Translations under genes and position numbers: made by a program
Shown here: piece after piece, positions 30,352 through 39,159 of the stretch
Layout of the letters: every line of letters starts with the position of its first letter
Position numbering within the stretch: position 1 is the first letter of the stretch
Source of the DNA: Rosenbergiella collisarenosi
Lineage (GTDB): Bacteria > Pseudomonadota > Gammaproteobacteria > Enterobacterales > Enterobacteriaceae
Assembly: GCF_018494085.1 (NCBI RefSeq)
Contig: NZ_JABBFP010000004.1
Coordinates: 62,001-126,000, forward strand
Reading direction: 5' to 3'
Length of the DNA: 64,000 nucleotides
Notes under the pieces: model-generated
Databases searched by the model: none
What the model saw: the letters and a program-made list of their open reading frames with translations, nothing else
Told to the model about the DNA's origin: nothing

Positions 30352-32019
30352 ATGTCGCGACACGCTAAAGAACAGTTCACTGAGAACGATAGTCATCTTC
30401 GCCCCGACCATGATCTTCATACCGAACCTCATGAACTCGACTTTCACGGTGCTGACGACGGCCATGAGCCTGAACCAGAACATATTGCGGGTATGCCTTC
30501 AGCAGATGCGCTCACGCCGTCCGACCGCTATTTAGAGTTATTCGAAGATGTGCAGAATCAGCATATTTTCGAGGATAGTAAAACCTTTGCCGACTGCGCA
30601 CCGAAGTACGATCCCGTCGATATCCTGATCTTATATCGAAAACTGGCTCGTCGTAGTCAAAACTTCTCGCTGCGCCGCTTCGTGGAGGAAAACTTCCATC
30701 TCCCGGAAGAGCCTCATAATTACGCCCACGCCGAGACTGAACAAAGGACGCTTAGCGAACATATCGAAGCACTATGGCCGATAATGATCCGAAACCCGCA
30801 AAGTCATCATCCCAATACTTCTTTGCTCCCGTTACCTAAACCCTATGTAGTACCCGGTGGACGATTCACTGAAGTGTATTATTGGGACTCGTATTTCTCG
30901 ATGCTGGGCTTAGCCGAAAGCGGTAAAATCGATATACTCAAGAATATGGCGGATAACTTCGCTTGGTTGATTGAGAAATATGGGCATATTCCCAACGGGA
31001 ATAGAACCTATTACCTCAGCCGCTCACAACCACCGGTTTTTGCCCTGATGGTCGAGTTGTGTGAGTCGGCGAATATCCCCGGAAGTGAGCACTATCTCCC
31101 GTATCTGATTTCCGAATATCATTATTGGATGGATGGTGCGATCTCGCTGAATAATAATCAGGCTTTTCGCCACGTCGTTAAGATGCCAGATGGTGCCTTG
31201 TTAAATCGCTATTGGGATGACCGTGATACTCCACGTGATGAGTCTTGGCGCGAGGATATTGCCACAGCAGCCTCTTCTAATCGACCGTCGAAAGAGGTAT
31301 TCCGTGATTTACGCGCTGGCGCTGCCTCCGGCTGGGATTATTCATCTCGTTGGTTAAGGGATCCTACTCGGCTAGCGAGCATACGTACCACGCAGTATAT
31401 CCCTATCGATCTGAATGCCTTTTTGTACAAGCTAGAGTGCACTATTTCTACCATCGCCCAAACATCAGGAGAAGAACTTAGCGCACTGGCATGGCAGAAA
31501 AAAGCTGAGGCACGCCTACAAGCTATCAATCGTTGGATGTGGGATGAAAATACTGAGGTATTTCGAGATTACGACTGGCGTAGGCAACAATTCGGGATGT
31601 TCAGTGCCGCAACGTCTGTCGCACTATTTACCGGTGTTGCCACATCTCAACAGGCCCAGCGAATCGCCCGACAAATTCGAGAACAACTTTTAGCGCCTGG
31701 TGGCCTCCTGTCCACAACGGTTGAGAGCGGAGAGCAATGGGATAAACCCAATGCATGGGCCCCGCTACAATGGATGACGATCCAAGGTCTAAACAAGTAC
31801 CAACAACAAGAACTCGCGACAGAAATAGCGATACGCTGGTTAAAAACAGTTAATAAACTTTTTAAAGAAAATCATAAGCTGGTCGAAAAGTATAATGTCA
31901 TGGATGAAACTAATGGTCAGGGCGGTGGAGGGGAATATCCATTACAAGATGGGTTCGGTTGGACGAATGGAGTAACCCAATGCTTGATGAGTGAATATGG
32001 TCACCTCATTGAGGATTGA
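30352..32019 (+). CDS. treF: Cytoplasmic trehalase
   Basis: A 555-residue GH37 trehalase that hydrolyses trehalose to two glucose. No signal peptide is present, so it fits cytoplasmic TreF rather than periplasmic TreA. Both trehalase signatures are seen: [15 protein letters not shown] and [13 protein letters not shown], with the C-terminal loop [18 protein letters not shown]. The acidic N-terminal extension resembles E. coli TreF (549 residues). The start MSRHAKEQF is preferred because GGAGAC lies at good spacing; an in-frame ATG 11 codons earlier lacks a ribosome site. It stands alone and marks the start of the accessory region. Confidence 0.92.
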   Translation: MSRHAKEQFTENDSHLRPDHDLHTEPHELDFHGADDGHEPEPEHIAGMPSADALTPSDRYLELFEDVQNQHIFEDSKTFADCAPKYDPVDILILYRKLARRSQNFSLRRFVEENFHLPEEPHNYAHAETEQRTLSEHIEALWPIMIRNPQSHHPNTSLLPLPKPYVVPGGRFTEVYYWDSYFSMLGLAESGKIDILKNMADNFAWLIEKYGHIPNGNRTYYLSRSQPPVFALMVELCESANIPGSEHYLPYLISEYHYWMDGAISLNNNQAFRHVVKMPDGALLNRYWDDRDTPRDESWREDIATAASSNRPSKEVFRDLRAGAASGWDYSSRWLRDPTRLASIRTTQYIPIDLNAFLYKLECTISTIAQTSGEELSALAWQKKAEARLQAINRWMWDENTEVFRDYDWRRQQFGMFSAATSVALFTGVATSQQAQRIARQIREQLLAPGGLLSTTVESGEQWDKPNAWAPLQWMTIQGLNKYQQQELATEIAIRWLKTVNKLFKENHKLVEKYNVMDETNGQGGGGEYPLQDGFGWTNGVTQCLMSEYGHLIED

Positions 32020-32116
32020 GAATGGTAGCTTTCAGGATAAAGAAGACACCTTATTGGCAGGGATGAGAGTGACACAGTGCATGGCAAAGGAGGAGTTTTC
32101 ATTGGTGACTACTATG

Positions 32117-32151
32117 TAAAACCCCCCACCAACCTTGGGTTGATGGGGTGT
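32117..32151 (-). terminator. Terminator of the LEA-like gene
   Basis: On the minus strand CACCCCATCAACC and GGTTGGTGGGG form a nearly perfect stem followed by GGTTTT. It lies 38 bases after the stop of the LEA-like gene. It could also cap the treF message from the other side. Confidence 0.7.
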
Positions 32152-32188
32152 TGAATACTAATACAATTAAAGAAGATTTGAGTATGAA

Positions 32189-32659
32189 TTAGTTAGTTGA
32201 ATCGGTGATCGATTTTTTCGCACTAGCGGCTGCGTCTTTAGTCTTCTGCCATGCGCTGCTCGCGCCTTGCTTAGTACTGTCTACGCCCTTAGAGGTGGTT
32301 TCTTTGGTCTTGTTCCAGCCTTCTTTAGCGCCTTCTTTGGTTTTATTCCAGCCTTCGGTAGTGCCTTCTTTGGTTTTATTCCAATGATGTTGAGCACTCT
32401 CTTTGGCTTTAGTCGTGTCGCTGTTGTCACCTTGTAGACGGTGTTTAGCTTTATCTACGTTTTCATTCAGGCGATTTTTAGATTCAGTTGTCGTTTCTGA
32501 CGCGCGATCCTGAGCTTTTTGCGAGGTTTCAGAAGCTCTATTTTGTAGTTGCTGAGTTTTCTCTTGCAGCTGCTGTGAAGGGGTCGGTGTAGTATCAGCA
32601 AATGCGTGAGAAGCTAAAAATGTCATCGAAATCGCTACTGCAGTAAGAGTCTTTTTCAT
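32189..32659 (-). CDS. Exported LEA-like repeat protein
   Basis: A 156-residue protein with a signal peptide (MKKTLTAVAISMTFLASHAFA) and a highly charged, low-complexity mature part rich in Lys, Thr, Glu, Ser and Ala. Eleven-residue periods such as WNKTKEGTTEG, WNKTKEGAKEG and WNKTKETTSKG recall group 3 LEA proteins and apolipoprotein-like amphipathic helices, which protect other molecules during drying or salt stress. Periplasmic location is predicted. AAGGA lies 9 bases before the chosen ATG; an in-frame TTG three codons earlier is the alternative. It neighbours trehalase, another desiccation/osmotic gene, but function is inferred from repeats only. Confidence 0.75.
   Translation of the reverse strand: MKKTLTAVAISMTFLASHAFADTTPTPSQQLQEKTQQLQNRASETSQKAQDRASETTTESKNRLNENVDKAKHRLQGDNSDTTKAKESAQHHWNKTKEGTTEGWNKTKEGAKEGWNKTKETTSKGVDSTKQGASSAWQKTKDAAASAKKSITDSTN
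32301..32385. repeat. 33-bp tandem repeat inside the LEA-like gene
   Basis: Units start at 32301, 32334 and 32367 (partial), each beginning TCTTTGGT and containing a TTCCA segment. They encode the WNKTKEG 11-residue repeats. Such in-frame 33-bp units can expand or contract without breaking the frame. Confidence 0.8.
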
Positions 32660-33053
32660 CTCAGTCAATCCTTGTAAGTGATAATGCCTAGTAAAAACAT
32701 AGCAACCAATAGTAAAACTGACAAGTCATCGATATGAAAACGGAATTTTCTTAACCGATAACGCCTACCAGGTGGAGACAGAATTAAACAATTCGGGTAC
32801 AAGTAAGATATTTGGTTAACCTTGAGATCACCACTATTACTATCTCTTAAAAAAATAAGAATTTACCAAAAATTAAATTCTAAATTGAAGCATTCTTATT
32901 TTAAATGTTTTTTATATTTGCATATGGAAGAGAAAGAGAAAGCCTGACATAATCAACATAATCTAATTTTAAAAGGAGACATAAAAATAGCCAAGAAATC
33001 TATCATTAATAGATTATTTTACATTTAACTTTAACCATAATGATTGGTGTTAT
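32660..33053. other. AT-rich gap at the entry to the accessory island
   Basis: This 394-base gap lies between the divergent LEA-like gene and the RcsA-like regulator. Base composition turns clearly AT-rich from about 32.7 kb onward. It should hold both promoters. I see no RNA gene, repeat or integrase remnant here. Confidence 0.5.
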
Positions 33054-33662
33054 ATGAATAACAAGGAATACGTTCGTTCTATCGCTATCATTGATACGTG
33101 CAATTTTACCAGAATTGCAATTGAATCAGTCTGCAATACTATCTCTGAAAAAATAAGGGTCCTACGCTTTAATTCGATACAGGAACTTGTCGAATACCCA
33201 CAGCGCACTCAAATTGATCTTGTATTTTATGATACACTTACGACTAATAGCATTATTATCGATCCAGATGCAGATATAAAAAAAATAAAGGATAATATTA
33301 GCGGTGTAAAAATATGCGTTTTTTCTATACTTCATCAGTTTATGTCTATAAAAAGCGCTGATTATGAAATAGATAAAAGACTCTCTTTGGAAGATTTTAA
33401 CTTTTTCACGAGAATTTTATGTCAAAACGATAGCGAACGCTGCAAAAGAAATTATAGTGTCGTTTTCTATGATCGTTTAAATCTATCAAAGGAACAAGTT
33501 TCTCTCTTACGTGGCTATTTATTAAACTTAAACACAAAAAATATTGCTGATATTTTACAATGCAACCTACGAAAAGTTTATTTTTACCGTGAAGGGACAT
33601 TAAAGAAAGGGAAAAATAGACCGAGTTTCTATAAGGATATAGGGAGACTAATTAACCCCTAA
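33054..33662 (+). CDS. RcsA-like LuxR-type transcriptional regulator
   Basis: A 202-residue protein with an N-terminal pseudo-receiver-like part and a C-terminal LuxR-type helix-turn-helix. The opening IAIIDTCNFTRIAIES resembles RcsA (IIMDLCSYTRLGL). The C-terminal LNLSKEQVSLLRGYLLNLNT matches the start of LuxR-type HTH domains, followed by KNIADILQCNLRKVYFYREG. No phosphoacceptor pocket is evident, as in RcsA. RcsA works as a partner of RcsB on capsule promoters, so this gene next to a glycan operon may act on that operon. It is AT-rich and transcribed towards the operon's end. Assignment to the RcsA type is inference. Confidence 0.65.
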   Translation: MNNKEYVRSIAIIDTCNFTRIAIESVCNTISEKIRVLRFNSIQELVEYPQRTQIDLVFYDTLTTNSIIIDPDADIKKIKDNISGVKICVFSILHQFMSIKSADYEIDKRLSLEDFNFFTRILCQNDSERCKRNYSVVFYDRLNLSKEQVSLLRGYLLNLNTKNIADILQCNLRKVYFYREGTLKKGKNRPSFYKDIGRLINP

Positions 33663-33664
33663 TG

Positions 33665-33709
33665 CGCTAAAGGCTGCGCTATATTCAAAGCGAAGCCTTT
33701 AGCGTTTTA
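33665..33709 (+). terminator. Terminator of the RcsA-like gene
   Basis: CGCTAAAGGCT and AGCCTTTAGCG form an 11-bp stem with a further GCGCT/AGCG inner pairing, followed by TTTTAT. It separates the regulator from the convergent glycan operon. Confidence 0.88.
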
Positions 33710-33720
33710 TTCGCTTAAAT

Positions 33721-33972
33721 TCAACGTGGTAACTTAATAAACCAACGCAAAGAATTAGAGTATAATTGAGGGGATTTGATAATCTTCCCCTCTTCAACAA
33801 GCTGTAATAATAGGCTGCGAGTCACATAAATACTAGTGTCACATCTATCAGAAATATCACGTGTTTTAGGCCAGAAATCGAGGTCAGGTAATTGTCCTCG
33901 CTGAAATTTAGAATCTTTATGTTGCTCACAAAGCTCGAATACCGCTTTTAACACATCTTCCTTTTTACTCAT
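33721..33972 (-). CDS. PapI/FaeA-like winged-helix protein at the operon end
   Basis: An 83-residue protein with a winged-helix core (about residues 36-80): the pattern W-KTRDISDRCDTSIYVTRSLL followed by VEEGKI and SP resembles FaeA/PapI regulators of fimbrial phase variation. The family fit is by pattern only. Its ATG overlaps the stop of the acyltransferase by one base (TAATG), so it is the last member of the glycan operon. A small DNA-binding protein co-transcribed with surface-modification genes suggests feedback control, but no target is known. Confidence 0.55.
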   Translation of the reverse strand: MSKKEDVLKAVFELCEQHKDSKFQRGQLPDLDFWPKTRDISDRCDTSIYVTRSLLLQLVEEGKIIKSPQLYSNSLRWFIKLPR

Positions 33973-35077
33973 TATATAACTCCATTATCTTTAACTCGTA
34001 AAAATAGTTTTTTAAGTACTTTGGATAATCTTTCTTCGACTGAACTGTAAAATAAATAACCAACAAACCATGAAACTGACAAAGAGACAAAAAACATAAT
34101 TACTCTAGAAAAGAAAAAATCAAAAACCATCTCTCCAAAAATAAGTTTAGAAATAGTAATCACAATGAATATAACTGGCATATGTAACAGATAGATAGAA
34201 TATGAAACCCTCGAAGTAAATGACAGAAACCGAGGTAATTTCATACCACCTCCATTAAATAACTTAATACTGTATATGAAAAGATATACAGAGGGTATAA
34301 ACCCCACACCCATATGTAGATCATCGAACATAGGTAATGTTTTAACTTCTAAATATAGCAATATAATAATAAAAAAATTGATAATGTTATAATATACATC
34401 ACCCACCCTATTAATAATTTTAATTGTTTCATTAAAATAACTGGCTATGATATAGCCTATAATAAACTCAATAACTATGGGGTTGGAAGCCATAGTAAAC
34501 CAAGCTAGTACATTGCTATTTATCGTTAAACCGCTAACTAAAAAAAACCAATGAGTAAGAGCTACAATAACGAAGGATAACGTGATAAATAAAAGTCTAT
34601 TGAGCTTTGAAATTAAACTACATGATACTATTAGGTAAAAAAAAACTCATAGTTAAGTGTCCATCCCACATTTAGTATTGGCTCACCATAGGAAGGAGGA
34701 TCTAGCCGGGATTGAGGCATGAACAGTAGGCTTTTAGCTAGTGCCGAAAACTCATACGAAGAAAGACTGAAAATATTATTTATTGAGAAAACTATTATTG
34801 TCACGATAAAATAAGCAGGATATACCCTTACTAGCCTTAAGCATAAATACTTGATTGCACTTTTAATTGATAACCCATAGTTTTTAGTCGTATAGCAAGC
34901 TAGGAAACCACTTATTATAAAAAATATATCGACACCAATGTAGCCTCTACGTAGAAAACTTAATTCTAGTGGATGTACGAACCAACTATAATGGTAAAGA
35001 ACAACGGCTATCACAGCGATACCGCGTAGTCCATCTAGTGCCTCAATTTTATTTTTATTATTGTTTATCATATCCAC
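33972..35077 (-). pseudogene. Acyltransferase-3 membrane protein, out of frame at a T9 tract
   Basis: Two reading frames together encode one acyltransferase-3 (OafA/ExoH-type) integral membrane protein, which O-acylates surface glycans. The N-terminal part (34631-35077) opens IEALDGLRGIAVIAVVLYHY and ends NYEFFFT. The C-terminal part resumes after a +1 change as YLIVSCSLISKLNRLLF and runs to 33972. The switch point is a run of nine T (minus strand) at 34637-34645. Ten T would give a continuous protein of 368 residues with the normal NYEFFFYLI motif. It may be phase-variable, rescued by slippage, a true pseudogene or a sequencing error. It lies 41 bases after the esterase gene and is coupled to the PapI-like gene. 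Confidence 0.8.
34637..34645 (-). repeat. Homopolymer T9 tract (possible contingency locus)
   Basis: Nine T residues on the coding strand lie exactly where the acyltransferase frame breaks. Tracts of this length are prone to slipped-strand change and to transcriptional slippage. Confidence 0.8.
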
Positions 35078-35118
35078 CTCGTACCTAATAGAGGGCTGCC
35101 CCCCCTATTAGGGATAGA

Positions 35119-37128
35119 TTAGAAGGAGAAATTTAGTCCCGCGACGTAGTAAACATCTGAAAGACCGTTTCTCACGCGTGGAAGGTCTACTGTTGCATAA
35201 GCTTGAGCGCTATTATTAATAGTAAAAGCCGTTCCAAGCTTGATATTAATATTTGAACTCTCTTTATTATTCTTACTGTCAGAAGTAAAATTAGTAACGG
35301 TATTTTTTAAACTTGACTTAATCGCACTTTCATTTTTATAAAGGGGATGAATATAGTTAACTTCGAAAAATGGATTTATTTTTTTATTCTTCCAAGAAAA
35401 ATGCCATCCGGTTGATAGAAAAGAATCTGAAAAGCGATGGCGACCAAACATCATCGAACTGCTGGTCGAAGATTTTTCGACAAACCCGTTAACTTTCCCT
35501 TTACGATAGAGTACGGAGAGATGAGGACCATGTGAAATTTGATCACTGATAGTAAAATCGTATCCTGTATTAATTGAACCACTAAAGTACCCCCCACTAG
35601 TGGCGGAATGCTCAGTTCTTTGCGCTTTACCTAAAGATATCGTTCTTCTTATATTATCGAATTTGATGTCACCGGCGCTTAGTTGTGTATTAACCCAGGA
35701 ATTTCCTAGCAGTAACTGAGCAAAAATAGACATCATTTTATTCGTATAATCTGTCTGTAAGGAAGAACCTAACTTTAAATTGTCGGTTTTTCCAATACTC
35801 ATACTCCCGCCAATGCTTAACTGATCATTAACACTAATAATAAAGCCTAAATTATTCTGTCCGCCGTTCTTTCTTGAAGAATGATGGGAAGAGTAGCGTA
35901 TTCCTTGGTAGCCCCCGAAGAGTTGATAGGGACTTGAACTGAACTTATTTTGACGTAGAAGAGAAAGTTGAGACATCAGATAACTATTTTGTCCCGCCAT
36001 CAAACTTTGAACTGGCTCCGCGAGTTGGCTAACGACCAACGGTGCATTGATGAGAGCGGTAATATATTGTGCAATGATGGCATGCGCTTCAGGACTCGGA
36101 TGGAACCAGTCAGAAAATAAGTACGTTTGATCATTATGCCAAGAAGGATTAGATTGATTACAAAAAGGGGCAGCTACGCCAATACGGCAAATGGGTACTA
36201 GAATATTATCGAAACCATAGACGGAAGGTTCATCAATCATCTCTTGAAACAAACCATAGCTATCAACATAGGCTATATTTCCGGTCAGAGCTGAGAGGCT
36301 AGATTCAAGGTCGTGGTTGAATTGCTGAGTTAGACGATTTTCCATTGATAGCAAAGTACGATAGACAGTGGCAACAACTTCGTGAGGAAGAGTTAAACCA
36401 TAATTATTCAATACGGTAGATAAAGAAGTGATCACTGCTTCCTGTCTCTGTTCCTCCCCAAAAACGCTTCCTTGTTGACGTAGTGCTGCGTCTTGGATCG
36501 CGTATAACCCAGGGAGATCAAGAATATTTCCCCCTAGAAGAATTTGAGAGAAGCCAAAAAGAGCGGTCGCCGTCCATGGGCTAAGTCCAGCGTTAGGTAG
36601 ATTTGGCACTATCACCAGGCCAGCCCCCTTTTCGAGCAACATACCGACCTGTCGAGCAACGGCTTGAGGGGCATCAGAAAGAATATAGTTTTCACCTTCG
36701 TGAAAAAGGTTCTTGAACTGAAATTTTAATAAATTCATTTCGACATCAGTCGTAATATCATTAGCTCCCGCCCAAAAAATGTACATATCATCTTTATTGG
36801 CTCGGCCATTATTCTTATTTAAATACTCCTTTACCTGATTCTCTGTTTTGTAGATTAACAAAGGAGTGTTACTTGCAGTTGCTCCGGATAGAGAATAATT
36901 ACTTCCTCCTTCCGTACTAACTTTTAATTCCTTTCCTGTGAAGTTCAAAGATAGAATTTCGTTATAAAGAAGCGAACTATCTCCTGCAATGTATCTCGTA
37001 GTTGAGTCAAGGAAACCTAAATTTCCTCCGTCACTCAAACTATCACCGAAACTCACTACATTATTGAAAGCAAAAGCAGAAGTGTTAATACAAGTTAGAA
37101 AAACCATTAAAGTAAATGATTTATTCAT
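35119..37128 (-). CDS. GDSL esterase/lipase autotransporter
   Basis: A 669-residue type V secreted protein. The signal peptide is residues 1-20. The GDSL hydrolase passenger shows the nucleophile block SFGDSLSDGGN (Ser30), the oxyanion glycine region around GGSNYSLSGA, block III AGANDI (Asn123) and the Asp/His pair DWFHPSPEAH (Asp340, His343). About residues 400-669 form an autotransporter beta-barrel ending in YYVAGLNFSF, with the terminal phenylalanine used for barrel assembly. Relatives such as EstA are surface-anchored esterases acting on lipids or acyl groups. It lies inside the glycan operon, 28 bases after the nucleotidyltransferase-like gene and directly before an acyltransferase gene. 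Confidence 0.9.
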   Translation of the reverse strand: MNKSFTLMVFLTCINTSAFAFNNVVSFGDSLSDGGNLGFLDSTTRYIAGDSSLLYNEILSLNFTGKELKVSTEGGSNYSLSGATASNTPLLIYKTENQVKEYLNKNNGRANKDDMYIFWAGANDITTDVEMNLLKFQFKNLFHEGENYILSDAPQAVARQVGMLLEKGAGLVIVPNLPNAGLSPWTATALFGFSQILLGGNILDLPGLYAIQDAALRQQGSVFGEEQRQEAVITSLSTVLNNYGLTLPHEVVATVYRTLLSMENRLTQQFNHDLESSLSALTGNIAYVDSYGLFQEMIDEPSVYGFDNILVPICRIGVAAPFCNQSNPSWHNDQTYLFSDWFHPSPEAHAIIAQYITALINAPLVVSQLAEPVQSLMAGQNSYLMSQLSLLRQNKFSSSPYQLFGGYQGIRYSSHHSSRKNGGQNNLGFIISVNDQLSIGGSMSIGKTDNLKLGSSLQTDYTNKMMSIFAQLLLGNSWVNTQLSAGDIKFDNIRRTISLGKAQRTEHSATSGGYFSGSINTGYDFTISDQISHGPHLSVLYRKGKVNGFVEKSSTSSSMMFGRHRFSDSFLSTGWHFSWKNKKINPFFEVNYIHPLYKNESAIKSSLKNTVTNFTSDSKNNKESSNINIKLGTAFTINNSAQAYATVDLPRVRNGLSDVYYVAGLNFSF

Positions 37129-37156
37129 TTAATATCCTTATTAAATAATAAATAAT

Positions 37157-37879
37157 TTATTGATTGAATCGACTTACAGCGTTGAAGTCATAGAAATTAT
37201 AGTATTGATTAGTTTCAATTTTTATTGCAGAAATTACAACTCCTTTTAAAATAGCCTCGTTAACACAGGCCGAAATATAAAAAACGTTATTGATTGAGCG
37301 TGACTTCATTATGGCTAACTTAGCAAGTTCAAAAAATAAACTTGCACGTCGAAAATAAGTAAAACCGGCCAATGCCTCATTACTAACCGCTTTTTTTTCA
37401 ACAACTTCAATTATTTTATAATTGTCATCTCTTTTTATAAAAGACCATTTAGGATGAATAGAAGAAAAGCTTATTAGACCAACATCAACATTGGCAGCTC
37501 TGAAACAACTAAGTATTTTATTACAATCTATGTCTATCAACTGATCTGCCGAGGTAATAATTAACTCATCTTCGTCATCCCAATTTTCAGCAGCGAGTAA
37601 ACTCGTGCATAAAGCCCCTGCGGTACTTCTTTCTACACCAACGATCACTGCCTGATCCCCGACTATTCTTCTAATAATATTATCAATACTATATAAATTA
37701 TTTGTAGCGGCTGGTAATATATAAATATTCCTATAACTATCGCTTATAGTTTTTAAATACTGCTGTGAATACTCTAAGATAGTTTTTCCTTGAATATCAT
37801 TTAATATTTTTGGAAAAGAGTTATCTGAAGAGGTTTCATATAGGTCCTCGCCGACCATGGGGGTAATAATATTTAGCAT
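37157..37879 (-). CDS. Nucleotidyltransferase-like protein with altered P-loop
   Basis: A 240-residue protein of the sugar-phosphate nucleotidyltransferase fold. It opens MLNIITPMVGEDLYE, where active enzymes have an AGxGxR motif. It lacks that arginine and the second glycine but keeps a PK pair (SFPKILNDI) and an aspartate in the ITSADQLIDID block. It is paralogous to the gene at 42402-43157: both share the sequence of KWS, EK and SNEA elements about 140-170. It may be inactive, regulatory or act on a different substrate. It overlaps the HAD gene by 7 bases. Confidence 0.7.
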   Translation of the reverse strand: MLNIITPMVGEDLYETSSDNSFPKILNDIQGKTILEYSQQYLKTISDSYRNIYILPAATNNLYSIDNIIRRIVGDQAVIVGVERSTAGALCTSLLAAENWDDEDELIITSADQLIDIDCNKILSCFRAANVDVGLISFSSIHPKWSFIKRDDNYKIIEVVEKKAVSNEALAGFTYFRRASLFFELAKLAIMKSRSINNVFYISACVNEAILKGVVISAIKIETNQYYNFYDFNAVSRFNQ

Positions 37880-38511
37880 ACTACATCCTCAAGAGATATA
37901 ATCTTATTTTTAATATTGTAATAATTGACTTCTTCTATGCTTTTCACTGCTAAAACATGAGCACCGCTTGCTATAGCAGCCTTTATACCATTTTCATTAT
38001 CTTCTACAATCAAGCATTCCTTAGGAATTAAATTTAGATTCTTGATAGCTTTAATATAAATCTCTGGCGAAGGCTTGCTTTTTTTTACATCCTGATTGGA
38101 TAGATAAAAATCAAAAAAATTAAGTATATTAGCTTTAGAGAGCATAGTTTCTATGGTCTTTTTAATAGAGTTAGATGCTACGGCTAATTTATACCCCTCA
38201 GTCGAGAACCTCGATAATAAATATTCATGTTGAAACGTAGGCGAGCACATAGTTTCGACTAATTCTAAAGTGTATTTTTGTTTTAGTTGGTCAATAAAAT
38301 CAAATAGTTTATGAGGTAAATTATTTTCTTTATTGAGTATAGCAAGCTTTTCCCTAGTCGGTAGTCCATCGAATCTTCGAAGGTGCTGTTCGTATTCTAT
38401 TTTCATCCCAAATACATCAAGTGCTTTATTTAAAGCATGATAATGCCACTCTTTGGCATCTATCAGTACACCATCCATATCGAATATTATTGCTTTTATT
38501 TTATTGTCCAT
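37873..38511 (-). CDS. HAD-superfamily phosphatase / phosphomutase-like protein
   Basis: A 212-residue HAD protein with all four motifs: DMDGVLIDA (nucleophile and acid aspartates), VASNS (motif II), KSKPSPEIY (motif III lysine) and VEDNENGIKAA (motif IV). An alpha-helical cap lies between motifs I and II, as in beta-phosphoglucomutase and related sugar phosphatases. The substrate cannot be read from sequence. GAGG lies 6 bases upstream of the chosen ATG; a start 8 codons earlier is less likely. It overlaps the GDPD-like gene by 11 bases. The context suggests it works on a sugar or polyol phosphate for glycan synthesis. Confidence 0.82.
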   Translation of the reverse strand: MDNKIKAIIFDMDGVLIDAKEWHYHALNKALDVFGMKIEYEQHLRRFDGLPTREKLAILNKENNLPHKLFDFIDQLKQKYTLELVETMCSPTFQHEYLLSRFSTEGYKLAVASNSIKKTIETMLSKANILNFFDFYLSNQDVKKSKPSPEIYIKAIKNLNLIPKECLIVEDNENGIKAAIASGAHVLAVKSIEEVNYYNIKNKIISLEDVVC

Positions 38512-39139
38512 AAAAAACCTCACCTGCTTTCTCAAGCTTATCGGTACAAAGCATAAGTTGTTCAGAACGATACGTAGAATTAGATAGTGCTCTAATATTC
38601 GCCCACATTAACTTTTCGTCTCGACGGTGTAGTTCGGGTGATACGATACAAACTTTTTTTCCAGACTCTAGATAGCTCATTAGATTTTTTTCATCCAGAG
38701 ATTCTTGATAGAAATTATCTAACCAAACCCCTTTCGAACTCACAAACAGATCATTGTCTACTTCATATTCACTTCGACGTACGAATACATTCAGACCTGC
38801 ATCTAAATATCTTATCGTTTCAGGTACAGACATATCGAAGCAAAAGTAGTTTTCTATTTTATAAAACTTTATATATTCAAATATTTTTTCAGATAACCCG
38901 TCTGATTTTATATTAAGTGCTAAAGGTAAATTATCATCATAGAAAATAAACAACTTCATAAAATCTTCGAAACTCATACAGCGCTCATTAGGAATATCGT
39001 GACTTATAACTAATTCACCGTTAAAATCTCTAATATCTGTTTCAGTTCCATATCCCTGAGAAAAAGATCTTTTGAAAGCAACCATAGAATTTTTTTCACT
39101 CGGATTTAACCAGTACCCTCTATGTGATATTAAGATCAT
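38501..39139 (-). CDS. Glycerophosphodiester phosphodiesterase-like protein
   Basis: A 212-residue protein of the GDPD barrel fold. The metal and catalytic residues are kept: ISHRGYW (His of HRG), TETDIRD (Glu and Asp) and VISHDIP (second His). Its length is short compared with glycerophosphodiesterases of about 240-250 residues. The start MILISHRG is chosen because GGAG stands 8 bases upstream; an ATG seven codons earlier overlaps the previous stop (TAATG) and is also possible. Such proteins cleave phosphodiester bonds of glycerophosphodiesters. In this operon it might trim or transfer a glycerol-phosphate-like group, but that is speculative. Confidence 0.72.
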   Translation of the reverse strand: MILISHRGYWLNPSEKNSMVAFKRSFSQGYGTETDIRDFNGELVISHDIPNERCMSFEDFMKLFIFYDDNLPLALNIKSDGLSEKIFEYIKFYKIENYFCFDMSVPETIRYLDAGLNVFVRRSEYEVDNDLFVSSKGVWLDNFYQESLDEKNLMSYLESGKKVCIVSPELHRRDEKLMWANIRALSNSTYRSEQLMLCTDKLEKAGEVFYGQ

Positions 39140-39159
39140 ATCGATAACTCCATTTATCA

